DNA of 64,000 nt from the NCBI RefSeq assembly GCF_016920785.2, contig NW_024609839.1, positions 19,469,085 through 19,533,084 of the forward strand, given 5' to 3'. Of the stretch, positions 48,601 through 53,400 are shown in pieces (the first letter of the stretch is position 1; each line of letters opens with the position of its first letter). The DNA is from Ixodes scapularis (Eukaryota > Arthropoda > Arachnida > Ixodida > Ixodidae). The notes below the pieces were generated by a model. It did no database searches. It was not told where the DNA came from and was given only the letters and a program-made list of their open reading frames with translations. The position numbers and the translations under genes are program-made.

Positions 48601-48735
48601 GGAACACCGAGGAACTCTAGTCATGGCAGTCTGTCGTAAAAATAGACTACGTGAGTTTTTTTTTCACACATTGACGTTTGCTTTTTGCGGCCTTTGCAGG
48701 ATTCCAACGACCCCAACTGCTGCTGCGTGATGTAA
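451..48735 (+). CDS. Lam: lamin (nuclear intermediate filament), 3' two thirds; eight exons
   Basis: Joined exons encode a nuclear lamin from the end of coil 1B to the stop codon; upstream exons are outside the window. Lamins polymerise under the inner nuclear membrane and anchor chromatin. Visible in order: end of coil 1B (FRKSLYEK), coil 2 (RLADTLMKLRELYES), the segment EYQNLLDIKVALDLE, the helix-termination region (AYR, then LLEGEESRL), KRRR nuclear localisation signal, Ig-fold tail (GDLEISDHCPNEKYV, GWRIDRKSGNDEF, WSSDAGAAHSPPSDL) and a C-terminal CCVM CaaX box. The coil 2 segment aligns without a gap to vertebrate lamins, and the CaaX box supports a B-type lamin. Introns are phase 0 except one phase-1 intron after 9204. 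An in-frame TAG at 9162-9164 breaks the frame once. Family assignment is secure; whether this copy is functional is not. Confidence 0.93.
1174..1471. mobile_element. hAT-type MITE with perfect 8-bp target duplication
   Basis: The element starts CAGTGGTTCTCAAATGAG and ends TTGAGAACCACTG, giving 13-bp perfect terminal inverted repeats of a type common in hAT elements. It is flanked on both sides by ATCTACGG (1166-1173 and 1472-1479), an 8-bp duplication as expected for hAT transposition. The subterminal GGGTCCGCG motifs also occur inverted near both ends. The 298-bp interior has no transposase, so it is non-autonomous. Confidence 0.9.
2071..2098. repeat. short perfect hairpin
   Basis: AATAGCATGCC and GGCATGCTATT form a perfect 11-bp stem around a 6-nt loop. 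Role unknown; it lies inside a lamin intron. Confidence 0.6.
2595..2676 (+). tRNA. tRNA-Ser(AGA)-like gene with degraded T arm
   Basis: An 82-nt sequence with the layout of a eukaryotic serine tRNA. The acceptor stem GCAGTCG pairs with CGACTGC, the D arm reads GGCCGAGTGGTTA, the anticodon arm is TGGACTAGAAATCCA with AGA as anticodon, and the long variable arm is TGGGGTTTCCCCA. The T arm departs from consensus: the conserved GGTTCGAATCC B box reads GACTCAAATCC, so G53 is A (breaking the 53-61 pair) and T54 is C. A TTTT run at about 2686 could terminate Pol III. This is either a decayed tRNA gene or a tRNA-derived copy; function is doubtful. Confidence 0.75.
3233..3262. repeat. poly-C tract upstream of a lamin exon
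   Basis: A run of C interrupted by a single G at 3245, ending 44 bp before the exon that starts at 3307. It sits where a polypyrimidine tract and branch point would be expected, so length changes could affect splicing (inference). Confidence 0.85.
3307..3603 (+). CDS. Lam: lamin exon, coil 2 (first part)
   Basis: Ninety-nine codons, ELLEVRVAKQTETTEIDG through NSKISELESQ. The acceptor is AATGCAG before 3307 and the donor is GTCAGG at 3604; both ends are phase 0. RLADTLMKLRELYESQ corresponds to the vertebrate lamin segment RLADALQELRAQHEDQ, and the exon continues directly from the 451-600 exon with no missing residues. It has long-range heptads and no prolines. Confidence 0.95.
4003..4093. repeat. 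long imperfect hairpin (91 nt)
   Basis: Two arms of about 43 nt (4003-4045 and 4051-4093) pair around a 5-nt loop. The strongest segments are ACACCTCAGAG with CTCTGAGGTGT, and AACACAGAA with TTCTGTGTT. Size and shape resemble an animal pre-miRNA or a tiny foldback element; nothing proves expression. Confidence 0.6.
4143..5671. mobile_element. probable TIR DNA transposon remnant (possibly PIF/Harbinger-like)
   Basis: The left end begins GAGGCCGGATTCTCAAA and the right end, read from the outside, begins GAGGCCAGATTCATAAA. Motifs such as TTACGACG and CTACGACAA recur near both ends. The termini resemble GGCC-GGATTC ends of some DNA transposons, but I found no convincing target duplication and recognise no transposase. 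A short open stretch near 4309-4416 starts MADNVAQLLGRDD with no known family. A segment near 4785-4845 resembles 55610-55672, so the family probably has another copy there. Confidence 0.4.
5780..5850. repeat. C-run / G-run hairpin
   Basis: CCAACTAG, then 21 C (5788-5808), then ATTGATC, a 2-nt turn, GATCAAT, 13 G (5827-5839), AGA and finally CTAGTTGG. The whole segment is a palindrome-like hairpin whose stem is mainly a C-run paired to a G-run. It abuts the next foldback element. Run lengths may be assembly-limited. Confidence 0.75.
5851..6482. mobile_element. foldback element with about 300-bp arms
   Basis: Nearly the whole segment folds back on itself. Matching pairs from outside in: TCTAGACTT / AAGTCTAGA, ACAAGCGCAAA / TTTGCGCTTGT, AGAAATAAACTCT / AGAGTTTATTTCT, CCCATGTCGGC / GCCGACATGGG, and CCAGGCGTCATGAGCA / TGCTCATGACGCCTGG. 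The loop is about 6160-6185. No transposase and no clear target duplication were found; this is a MITE or foldback relic. Confidence 0.75.
6660..7780 (+). repeat. interspersed repeat, copy 1 (interrupted)
   Basis: Blocks here match, in the same order and orientation, a second copy at about 44490-44900: ACCTTGGCTATTTC, GATTCCTTGGTTCAGCC, ATCCATCCATCCGATGGA and related text. Copy 1 is split at 6978 by a mariner-type MITE and appears to resume after 7562. Family not recognised. Confidence 0.6.
6980..7560. mobile_element. long-TIR Tc1/mariner-type MITE
   Basis: It begins CAGTCGGGGACAAAAATCCC and ends GCCCCACACTG, flanked by TA on both sides (6978-6979, 7561-7562) as for Tc1/mariner insertions. 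The two arms (about 6980-7192 and 7349-7560) are inverted copies of each other over about 210 bp, with a 156-bp centre. It interrupts an interspersed repeat, so it is the younger insertion. No transposase. Confidence 0.75.
7813..8651. mobile_element. possible TTAA-flanked element
   Basis: TTAA precedes AGGGCAACTG at 7813 and follows CAGAGCTCCT at 8651, similar in layout to the clearer TTAA elements at 27604 and 55944. The ends match only partly, so this is tentative. Interior unrecognised. Confidence 0.3.
8967..9204 (+). CDS. Lam: lamin exon, end of coil 2, with in-frame stop
   Basis: Seventy-nine codons plus one base, from NLSLTARVRDLERLLDQE to LHITP. The acceptor is CCGCAG before 8967 and the donor is GTGAGT at 9205; it ends in phase 1. 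EYQNLLDIKVALDLE is the lamin signature before the helix-termination motif. The motif, normally of the form EIAAYRKLLEGEE, reads ETAAYR-stop-LLEGEE: codon 66 is TAG (9162-9164) instead of a Lys codon such as AAG, and the Ile is Thr. The frame is otherwise open and continues correctly to the next exon. The cause could be a base error, a null allele, or a pseudogene copy. Confidence 0.93.
9205..10420 (+). other. lamin intron, no recognised content
   Basis: A 1.2-kb intron. Apart from short homopolymer runs and a small CCA-rich tract near 9893 I see no element, RNA or coding signal. Confidence 0.6.
10421..10614 (+). CDS. Lam: lamin exon, nuclear localisation signal and start of Ig fold
   Basis: Joined in phase 1 to the previous exon, it completes a Ser codon and then reads ASTSGAEMYPSPLLRG, KRRRTFSHREEQSNF and ASAKGDLEISDHCPNEKYV, ending VKNKGTK. 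KRRR fits the lamin nuclear localisation signal just after the rod, and GDLEISDHCPNEKYV fits the first strands of the lamin tail Ig domain. The acceptor is CCTCTCAG. The donor GTTGGT is a weak match to consensus but keeps the frame. Confidence 0.94.
11745..11856 (-). repeat. interspersed SINE-like repeat, copy A
   Basis: Contains TTTAGCCAGTGCAGTAC, CACGCAGTAGTGA and GCACGCCGGTA. The same block recurs at 25829-25930, 29430-29535, 32200-32300, 49948-50055 and 61567-61678 in either orientation, so it is a common dispersed family. Its class cannot be proven from this window. Confidence 0.7.
12782..12955. repeat. degenerate minisatellite, period about 15-18 bp
   Basis: The motif TTTCGGTGCACGGACA recurs about nine times with substitutions and small length changes. 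It is a third minisatellite in the lamin introns, distinct from the two 18-bp arrays. Confidence 0.6.
13390..13426. repeat. perfect 16-bp hairpin
   Basis: TGACCACAGATCATAC and its exact reverse complement are separated by ACAGC. Such a perfect stem is unlikely by chance. Function unknown. Confidence 0.8.
13878..14257 (+). repeat. tandem duplication, period about 190 bp
   Basis: Two adjacent copies begin GGACGGTTTGGTGGCTTGCG (13878) and GGACAATTTGGTGGCTTTCG (14068). Both contain a TCGGTTTT-TTGCGTTC block and end near CCGTATAGCTCAC or its variant. The copies have diverged by many substitutions. Confidence 0.75.
17009..17113 (+). CDS. Lam: lamin exon, Ig-fold tail
   Basis: Thirty-five codons, EIPLAGWRIDRKSGNDEF through HVIQPGTTIT, phase 0 at both ends. 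GW-x-I-x-R and the FHRNHVIQPGTTIT stretch match the lamin tail domain (vertebrate GNWQIKRQNGDDP and FTLKAGQVVTIW). The acceptor is a T-rich tract plus CAG; the donor is GTGCGT. The next exon starts V-W-S-S, which completes the TVW strand of the fold. Confidence 0.95.
19371..19583 (+). repeat. 18-bp minisatellite at the outer end of the left arm
   Basis: Units such as CAATTCGGCTAGAAGTTT and CAATTCGGCTGGACGTTC repeat about a dozen times with period 18. The inverted counterpart is at 42297-42510. Confidence 0.9.
21104..21200 (-). mobile_element. 67-bp SINE/LINE tail insertion with 15-bp target duplication (left arm)
   Basis: GGATAAGTAACCCTG occurs at 21104-21118 and again at 21186-21200. Between them, read on the minus strand, is TTTGGCGCAGTATCGC, then GCGCCATAAAACCAG and a (CAA)n tail: the shape of a 5'-truncated retroposon. 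The same insertion with the same duplication exists in the right arm (40678-40774). Confidence 0.8.
21736..21743. other. empty target site matching the right-arm hAT MITE
   Basis: A single ATATGAGG is present here. The right arm has the complementary CCTCATAT twice, flanking the element at 39550-40122. This is the pre-insertion state. Confidence 0.85.
23679..23757 (+). repeat. tRNA-like SINE head (Arg-CCT-like), left arm
   Basis: AGTGGTGCAGGGGTAGAAC resembles a Pol III A box region, CTCCTAA sits where an anticodon loop would be (CCT at the anticodon), and GGGCTCGATCCC is a near B box. The anticodon stem does not pair properly, so this is a tRNA-derived element rather than a working tRNA. The right-arm copy is at about 37505-37590 on the minus strand. 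Confidence 0.5.
24121..24188 (+). repeat. tRNA-like SINE head with intact B box, left arm
   Basis: GTGTGGCGTATTGGTAAGAT resembles a D arm / A box and GGTTCGATCCC is a perfect B box. The anticodon arm is irregular. The reverse copy is at about 35205-35277. Confidence 0.5.
24540..24890 (+). repeat. tandem duplication of about 179 bp, left arm only
   Basis: The block starting GTGCCGTCGGGCGGCACTGT and running through TGATTTGAACCGCTCGT occurs twice (from about 24540 and about 24718) with a few substitutions. The right arm has it once (about 34683-34855). Confidence 0.8.
27604..28243. mobile_element. TTAA-flanked MITE (piggyBac-like target)
   Basis: Ends AGGGGCGATGCAACGAT and ATTGTTGCATCGCCCCT are inverted copies, flanked on each side by TTAA (27600-27603, 28244-28247), the target used by piggyBac-type elements. 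The interior contains a 16-bp perfect inverted repeat with a 3-nt loop (27946-27980, GCTTTTCGAGCTCGAG). No transposase. Confidence 0.75.
28381..28801. repeat. foldback with about 185-bp arms
   Basis: 28381-28564 and 28616-28801 are inverted copies. Pairs include CCTCTATCCTGGGAAA / TTTTCCCAGGATAGAGG, TGCTCGAGACACGTG / CACGTGTCTCGAGCA and GCCGCCATGATCTTCCCAAG / CTTGGGAAGATCATGGCGGC. The loop is about 50 bp. Confidence 0.8.
30246..31506. mobile_element. TIR element with TAA target duplication (PIF/Harbinger-like), right arm only
   Basis: It begins TAGCGAGTTCGTTTCACA and ends GTGTGAAACGAACTCGCTA, with TAA on both sides (30243-30245, 31507-31509). The left arm at about 25108-25130 has the uninterrupted target. 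A three-base TAA duplication fits PIF/Harbinger. The motif GAGTTCGTTTC recurs near the left end as subrepeats. No transposase is recognised. Confidence 0.7.
32200..32300 (-). repeat. interspersed SINE-like repeat, copy D
   Basis: TTGCCAGTGCAGAATTGTG and CATCAAGCAGTAGTGATTG match the family at 11745-11856 and elsewhere. This copy has a G-run in the middle. Confidence 0.55.
33923..34420. mobile_element. nested TA-flanked MITE
   Basis: GACCCTTTCCGAAATTCAGT at the left and its exact inverse at the right are flanked by TA (33921-33922, 34421-34422). It lies inside the 2.9-kb hAT-type element, so it inserted later. A minus-strand frame of 88 codons inside is not recognised. Confidence 0.75.
35350..37245 (+). 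other. 1.9-kb segment present only in the right arm
   Basis: Arm similarity stops at about 35350 (GAGTGGAGTACCGT) and resumes at about 37247 (GAGTTTCGTTTATTGC). The left arm joins these within about 15 bp near 24030-24050. No inverted ends or target duplication are visible. Its distal part (GGGGTGGCCAAGCTGCGGCT at about 37039) resembles a hAT end and may belong with the GCGGCTCTTG sequence shared by both arms, which would favour a deletion in the left arm. Confidence 0.65.
39550..40122. mobile_element. 573-bp hAT MITE with (TCC)n, right arm only
   Basis: Ends TAGGGTGACCAGACGTCCCG and TGGTCACCCTA are hAT-type inverted repeats, flanked by CCTCATAT twice (39542-39549, 40123-40130). The interior has A-rich tracts and a pure (TCC)n microsatellite of roughly 20 units (about 40006-40072). 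The empty site is at 21736-21743. Confidence 0.9.
40678..40774 (+). mobile_element. 67-bp SINE/LINE tail insertion, right-arm copy
   Basis: CAGGGTTACTTATCC at 40678-40692 and 40760-40774 flanks TTTGGCGCAGTATCGC and a (CAA)n tail. It mirrors 21104-21200, showing that the insertion predates the inverted duplication. Confidence 0.8.
42297..42510 (-). repeat. 18-bp minisatellite at the outer end of the right arm
   Basis: AGCCGAATTGAAACTTCT-type units, the inverse of 19371-19583. The unit order largely matches the left array, so both came from one array. Confidence 0.9.
42927..43010 (-). repeat. tRNA-like SINE head
   Basis: On the minus strand GGTATAGAGCGGGTTG resembles an A box arm and GGGTTTGATGCCC a B box, with GTTGTTGAT / ATCAACAAC forming a stem between them. 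It is too irregular for a functional tRNA. Confidence 0.45.
43593..43712 (+). CDS. Lam: lamin exon, end of Ig-fold tail
   Basis: Forty codons, VWSSDAGAAHSPPSDLVMRN through MRTALLSADGEE, phase 0 at both ends. This is the most conserved part of the lamin tail (vertebrate WAAGAGATHSPPTDLVWK and LRTALINSTGEEV). The acceptor is CTATGCAG, the donor GTGAGC. It directly continues the 17009-17113 exon across the intron with the giant inverted repeat. Confidence 0.96.
44490..44900 (+). repeat. interspersed repeat, copy 2
   Basis: Same blocks and order as 6660-6980: CCTTGGCTATTTCATA, CCAGATTCCTTGGTTCAGCC, CATCCATCCGATGGACTC. This copy is not interrupted by the MITE. Confidence 0.6.
45919..46457. repeat. 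18-bp minisatellite, about 30 units
   Basis: The unit GCATTGAAGCTCTCGGCC is repeated about 30 times with few variants. Because the unit is a multiple of three without stops, several frames on both strands stay open for up to 200-250 codons (reading LKLSAA, AESFNA or RPRASM repeats). These are by-products of the repeat, not evidence of a gene. The array ends about 275 bp before the next lamin exon. Confidence 0.95.
46732..46836 (+). CDS. Lam: lamin exon, basic C-terminal tail
   Basis: Thirty-five codons, VAFRENRRRKFRRLSERSSG through REPLFQEH, phase 0 at both ends. The first residues follow GEE of the previous exon, as in other lamins (GEEVAMR in vertebrates). It then gives a short, Arg-rich, Ser/Gly-containing tail. 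The acceptor is CCCCCAG, the donor GTGAGT. Confidence 0.92.
46837..48699 (+). other. last lamin intron
   Basis: A 1.9-kb intron. A CGCCCCTTTAA motif at about 47585 resembles one end of a TTAA-type MITE, without a clear partner. Nothing else is recognised. Confidence 0.6.
48700..48735 (+). CDS. Lam: lamin last exon with CaaX box
   Basis: Eleven codons, DSNDPNCCCVM, then TAA. The acceptor is CTTTGCAG. The final CCVM fits a CaaX box for farnesylation (Met at the last position favours farnesyltransferase), placing the protein at the inner nuclear membrane. Three consecutive Cys precede VM; the fourth from the end is the predicted acceptor. Confidence 0.92.
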   Translation, partial: DSNDPNCCCVM

Positions 48736-48905
48736 AGAAGCAAGAAAAAAAAGAAAAAGTCATTGGGGTGGCGGAACCTTCGTGCCATTTATTTTATTGG
48801 TTATATTCCTTTTTTCTTTCTCTATACTTCTCTCTTAACCCATCTGTTTTTGACTGCTGTTGTTTCATCCTTAGAAATAAAGAAAGAAAAAGCTTAACGT
48901 GTCCC
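48736..48905 (+). promoter_or_regulatory. Lam: lamin 3' UTR with polyadenylation signal
   Basis: An AATAAA at 48876-48881 follows the stop codon by about 140 bp and is the first canonical signal downstream. Longer 3' UTR forms cannot be excluded. Confidence 0.4.
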
Positions 48906-51856
48906 CATATCACCTGTCTAAAGCATTTCTGTAACCTGTTAACTTCATATTTTAACCCCTTTGTGTGCGTGCTTTTGTTGCTGTCGCTTCATGACGCATG
49001 TAACCTACGTCATGTTATATTAAAGTGCTGTCTTCTTCGTAGTGTAGTGATTGTTCGTTTAGTTTTGTGGACATTGGAACCACATTACTTGCAGCAAACC
49101 TTGCGTGGTGTTTGCTATGGTTTTTCCAAACTTTTTTCCTGTGTTTGAGATAAAACCTCCAGTTTTTAAACCTTAATCGCTTTAGAAAAAGGGTGTAGCT
49201 GCAACATCACTGCGATAGGTTTCGGGAGGACATCATTCAGCAGCCCTGGCAGCAGTTTCTGAAGCTCTGGTTTCGATAAGAATTTTTGGCCAGTTTTTTG
49301 GCAAGTCGACTCCGGTGTGTTGCAATTGTAAGCGCAGGTCGTACCAAGATCAACATACGTACCTTGTGAACCATATCTCTTAGTTTGCCAACTGTACCTG
49401 TGAAGTGCTTTTTACCAAAAAAGCAGGTTGCTTTTTTTTACGTGGGCGACACGGAGGTTAATTTGTTCTACGGCACACGCGACTTTGTCCTGCAGTTTAT
49501 TGGATTGTGGGCAGTGTTTTCGAGCACTTGATTATGGATGTTTTGACTTTGATTGTTGTCTTCGGAAATGTCTGTTTGTTTTCATAAGTCTCGTGCTGGT
49601 ATATGACCCTTGCAAATTATTCTGCAGTCTCGGAACTGTCGTTCTTCACTTTTACTGTACAGATTAGCAATTAAATGTTTGTTCATTCGTACCTGGCCTT
49701 TGTCACTTTTTGCGGCCGACCTGCTCTGCCTCAAGATTGTCCATGTGCTTGCTGCGTTAAATTGGTTCTCAACTGTCGGACGAAGGTCTCTGCCAAGTGG
49801 TTACCCCCGTACACTGTGTTGCATTTCACCAAAAACGTGATGTAGCTCGGAACATGTGGGCCGTAAACTTGCCCTGTGGAACCTGGGGACCATGGGTCCA
49901 ATCCACTCCCCTGCCCGTTTCCATTCCACTCCCCTGCCCGTTTCCGTTTGGATGAGCTTGGCACCGGCGTGCGGTCGTTTATCACCACAGTATGTTGCCC
50001 ATTGAAGATCCCAGGCTGGCAGCGGTACTTCACTGGCTAAATTTCTCGTCTACAGCAGAAAGCAGACGCCCGCTGAGGCTTATTTAACATAATTTTCCAA
50101 AATGTGAGAAATCTTATTTCTTTCTGATTGTAATACCAATGACTCGTTCAGGACCTTGTCAGACCCCTTCCTTTCATGTTGCGGTAGGCCTGTTCAAATC
50201 TTGATGAGCTCAATATTGCTTCAAATACCGTACTATCCGGTTCGATCATTGCATAAAACATTGACGAAACTTGTCAGTTGGGCTTCGAACTGTGCGGAGG
50301 AAGTTCGCCCACGACGGTAAACATTAAAATCTCGCTTCGCTGCAGCACACCCGCGGTCTTGGGAAGAAGCAACCTTCGAGAGAGGGACTGTGCTTGCACA
50401 TTCGCGTTAACCTTGTGGTAAAAGTTTACAAGAAAAATCGCTATGGTATTGTAAATCGCGATACTGTGGTTAGTCGTGTGCATTGTTGGTTGTGATTTGT
50501 CTTAAGTCGTGCCTTTTAAAATCGGCTTAGTTAATTTTTTAATATTTTATTTCAGAATTTATTAGATTATGTTCAGCTTTCGAAAGCAGTCCTGTCCTTT
50601 ACGGGAAAGCTTCGTAATGGCAGGAGTCTCCCGAACACGGAACACCACTCTAGATAAGTGATAAACAAACTGCGCATAGGGAAGGTTCAATCTACGATAG
50701 TTTAAAAATGCCGAAACAAATATTTTGGTATTTTGAAACTTCTCAATTTCGTGGCACACTTCTACTACGAGGTGACCTACAACCAGGGTGTAAGATAGGC
50801 AAGTGGGGAAACAAGAGCCAAATAAGCGATCAGATTGCGTCCTCCCTCGGTTTTATCCCTAGCTTTTTCTTTCTGTGGCGCCATCTATGTGGAGCACCGC
50901 GAACTTTCCTCCCGGTGGGCGACTGGCTAAACTGACGGAGAGGGGTTTCTCGCGGATTTTCAATGGGGGACTGTTGTGCTCTTGGCTTACATTGCATGCT
51001 TTGAAGGATCCATGGCAGTTTATTCATATAAATTGAATATTTCATTGAATTTATGAGTTTTTTTTCTTACTTAATAGTTCGGGGGACATCCACAGAGTGG
51101 TGGGATCAGAGTAGATCGGAGTGGTGGTGGTGGTGGTGTTTCAGCGAGTTGGGTAGTAAGTTTCGATGCGCAGCGCTACATTGTTCGCAAGTTATCGTTT
51201 TGCCTTGGGCTCTCTCGGATCTAGACAGCACTGCGTGCTTAGAACTGCAAGCGTTAGCGCCGTAACCACGCTGAGGACTGGATTCGTGTTTATTTAGTGC
51301 GCACGTGAGATATGTAACCATTAAGCCAGATATCATTTTTGATAGATTTTGGCTGCATTACATGTGTGACCGTGCGTGACTGCTATGACTTTCCTCAAGG
51401 CATAGGAGATGCAGCTTGCTTATTATCTTCACTGAAACCGAGGTTGTTTCATCTGACTGTCTCTAAAAGGGAGTTTGTATCATTAAAAAGAAGCTATCTA
51501 GGTTTTTGAAAAAAAAAAGAGTAAGAAGTGAATTCTGATGTATTTTTACCCTGTGAACCCTCATATCCAAACCATTTGCTGCGCAAGTATAGTTACACGC
51601 GAGAAAACGCGAAACGCAGTCGCTGTACGTGACGTCATCGACGGATTTTTTGGCTGCCCAAGGCGGGCGAGAGAGGCGGGGCTTCAGCCCTATTTTGAAA
51701 TTGCTCTTTTTGCTCTTATGGCTCTCCGGCGCGTCGCAATGAAACATAATCGTGATATATGTTATTCTAAAGGCCAAACGAACGCCATACAAGTGTTTTA
51801 TTTCTCTCAAATGCAGAAGTACCCCATCCTCCCTTTAAAAGGGAGGTGCATGTATA
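48906..51856 (+). other. intergenic, mostly unrecognised
   Basis: AT-rich sequence downstream of lamin. It contains a 22-bp duplicated block (CCACTCCCCTGCCCGTTTCC, 49903-49946) beside repeat copy E (49948-50055), and a CCTCCCTTTAAAAGGGAGG palindrome near 51829. No coding signal was supported. Confidence 0.6.
49948..50055 (+). repeat. interspersed SINE-like repeat, copy E
   Basis: GGATGAGCTTGGCACCGGCG, GCGGTCGTTTATCACCACAG and CACTGGCTAAATTTCTCGTC match copies in the giant inverted repeat and at 11745 and 61567. Confidence 0.7.
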
Positions 51857-52893
51857 GTGGCCCAATTTTTAAATAATATCAAGCGAGCGTCGACCGCCGG
51901 GACGGCCAGCGCTGTACCGCGGAAAAATGCGGCGTCACGGGAGAGATAAAGCGTGTGCGCACAAAGCTCTTTCTGTTGCGACCGTCGTCTGCTAGGCTAT
52001 TCCGTGGACCGCACACAGCCCCTGTTCATTATCTGCCGGCATAGCTAACCGCCTTTAAGCAAAGATCTGAACACGAACAGCGCTTGCTTTCGTGGTAGTG
52101 CTCAGGCGTGGCCGTGGCAAAAACCGCGTGTCATCTCGAGTTTAATTTGCTTTCTTTTTGTTGATTTTATGTTTGCTAACAAAAAGTAAAAACACGGTGA
52201 CGCTACAATGCAACGATGCATTAAACTATATACCGCAGACAATGCTATACGAGGCATCAAAACCAATCCAGTGCTTTGACCCCGCCACGTCACATCGTGC
52301 TTCCCCGTGCAGTTGTACTCAACGGGAAGGCCACGTGACTTACTTTTAGCGATGGACTGGACAAGATAACTCGTAGCGTCGGCTGCGGTACAACACAAAG
52401 GGAAACGGAGTATAGACAGGGTCTCCGCTTGGGCTTGATCCTTTGATTATTAACTGCGTTGTTGCTGTCGTCATCCAGCCTGTGTAGCCCGGTAGTCAGT
52501 TTTCTTTGACCAGTGGGCGTGCGCATACATTTTTATGCCTCTTCGAGGGCCCATAAAAACACGGGAACGTGTTGTGAGAATGTCGATGGGCGGCATGACG
52601 CAAAGGGATATAGAAACAACAGTCGGGATTACAGGCTAACGTCAGTAGGATTTTGAATGCATTTCAAGAGCAGGGGCGTATCGGCAATGCACTTCGACAT
52701 TGCAAGCGCCCTGCCCTCCTTTGCTACGGAGCAGGGGCTGTGAGCGGTCACCGGGATACCCTAGCAGACGACGCTCCCACCAGAAAGGGCTTTGTGCGCA
52801 CGCGCTTAACCTCTCCCATGACGCCGCATTTTTCCGCGGCACTGGCCGTCCCGCGGTCGACGCTCGCTTGATATCATTAAAAAATTGGGCCAC
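51857..52893. mobile_element. long-TIR element, about 170-bp arms
   Basis: The left arm from GTGGCCCAATTTTT through GCACACAGCCCCTG (51857-52030) is inverted at 52722-52893 (GCAGGGGCTGTGAGCG through AAAAATTGGGCCAC), sharing ATCAAGCGAGCGTCGACCGC. A 700-bp centre has no recognised protein. No target duplication was identified. Confidence 0.75.
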
Positions 52894-53203
52894 GGTACTA
52901 TTAGCCTATTATGTGCTGGCACTGGTCTGTTGGCTCAACTGGGTCCTTTGTTGAACCTTACCCTTTAATTATCATTTTTTTACATGGTTAGAATTACTTT
53001 TGGCGATGACTACGGAACAAATAAACATTTTGTGTACGAAGATTTTGTGTGTCCATGATTATTTGTCTTTGTAATCATAGACATAAAATTTGCGTTTCAG
53101 AAAGCTTTACTTGAAGACCTCTAGCACGTAAAAAAATTCCGGCTTCTCATTAAGCAGATTTTTTATTCCTACAGAGGAAATGGAAAATTCGACACGCATC
53201 CAA

Positions 53204-53400
53204 CTAAGTCGGCTTTACAAAATACTTCCCGTGAGTGCCCAGGCACCACATGCATCGTTTCCGCAGCCCCCTGATGCCTTTGGCGTAGAAAGAACTGGGC
53301 CGCTGCTGGAGCCACTGCAGGACCTCTTTCTGTAGCGGATCATCTGTCTGGATTCTTTTTTTCGCGTGCACTTTACTTAGGGTGATGACTGATGACATTT
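53204..53400 (-). pseudogene. mariner-like transposase C-terminal fragment
   Basis: Minus-strand residues TDDPLQKEVLQWLQQRPSSF, YAKGIRGLRKR and LGTHGKYF match the C-terminal layout of mariner/Mos1-type transposases (WL-x-x-Q-x-x-x-FY-x-x-GI-x-x-L-x-x-RW-x-KC-x-x-x-x-G-x-Y). The conserved RW-x-KC reads RCMWC. The DD34D catalytic part is absent. Confidence 0.5.

Noticed and set aside
48678..49148. 156-codon frame overlapping the end of lamin
   Set aside because: It lies out of frame with the CaaX exon and mostly in the 3' UTR. It is a Cys/Leu/Phe-rich translation of T-rich DNA.
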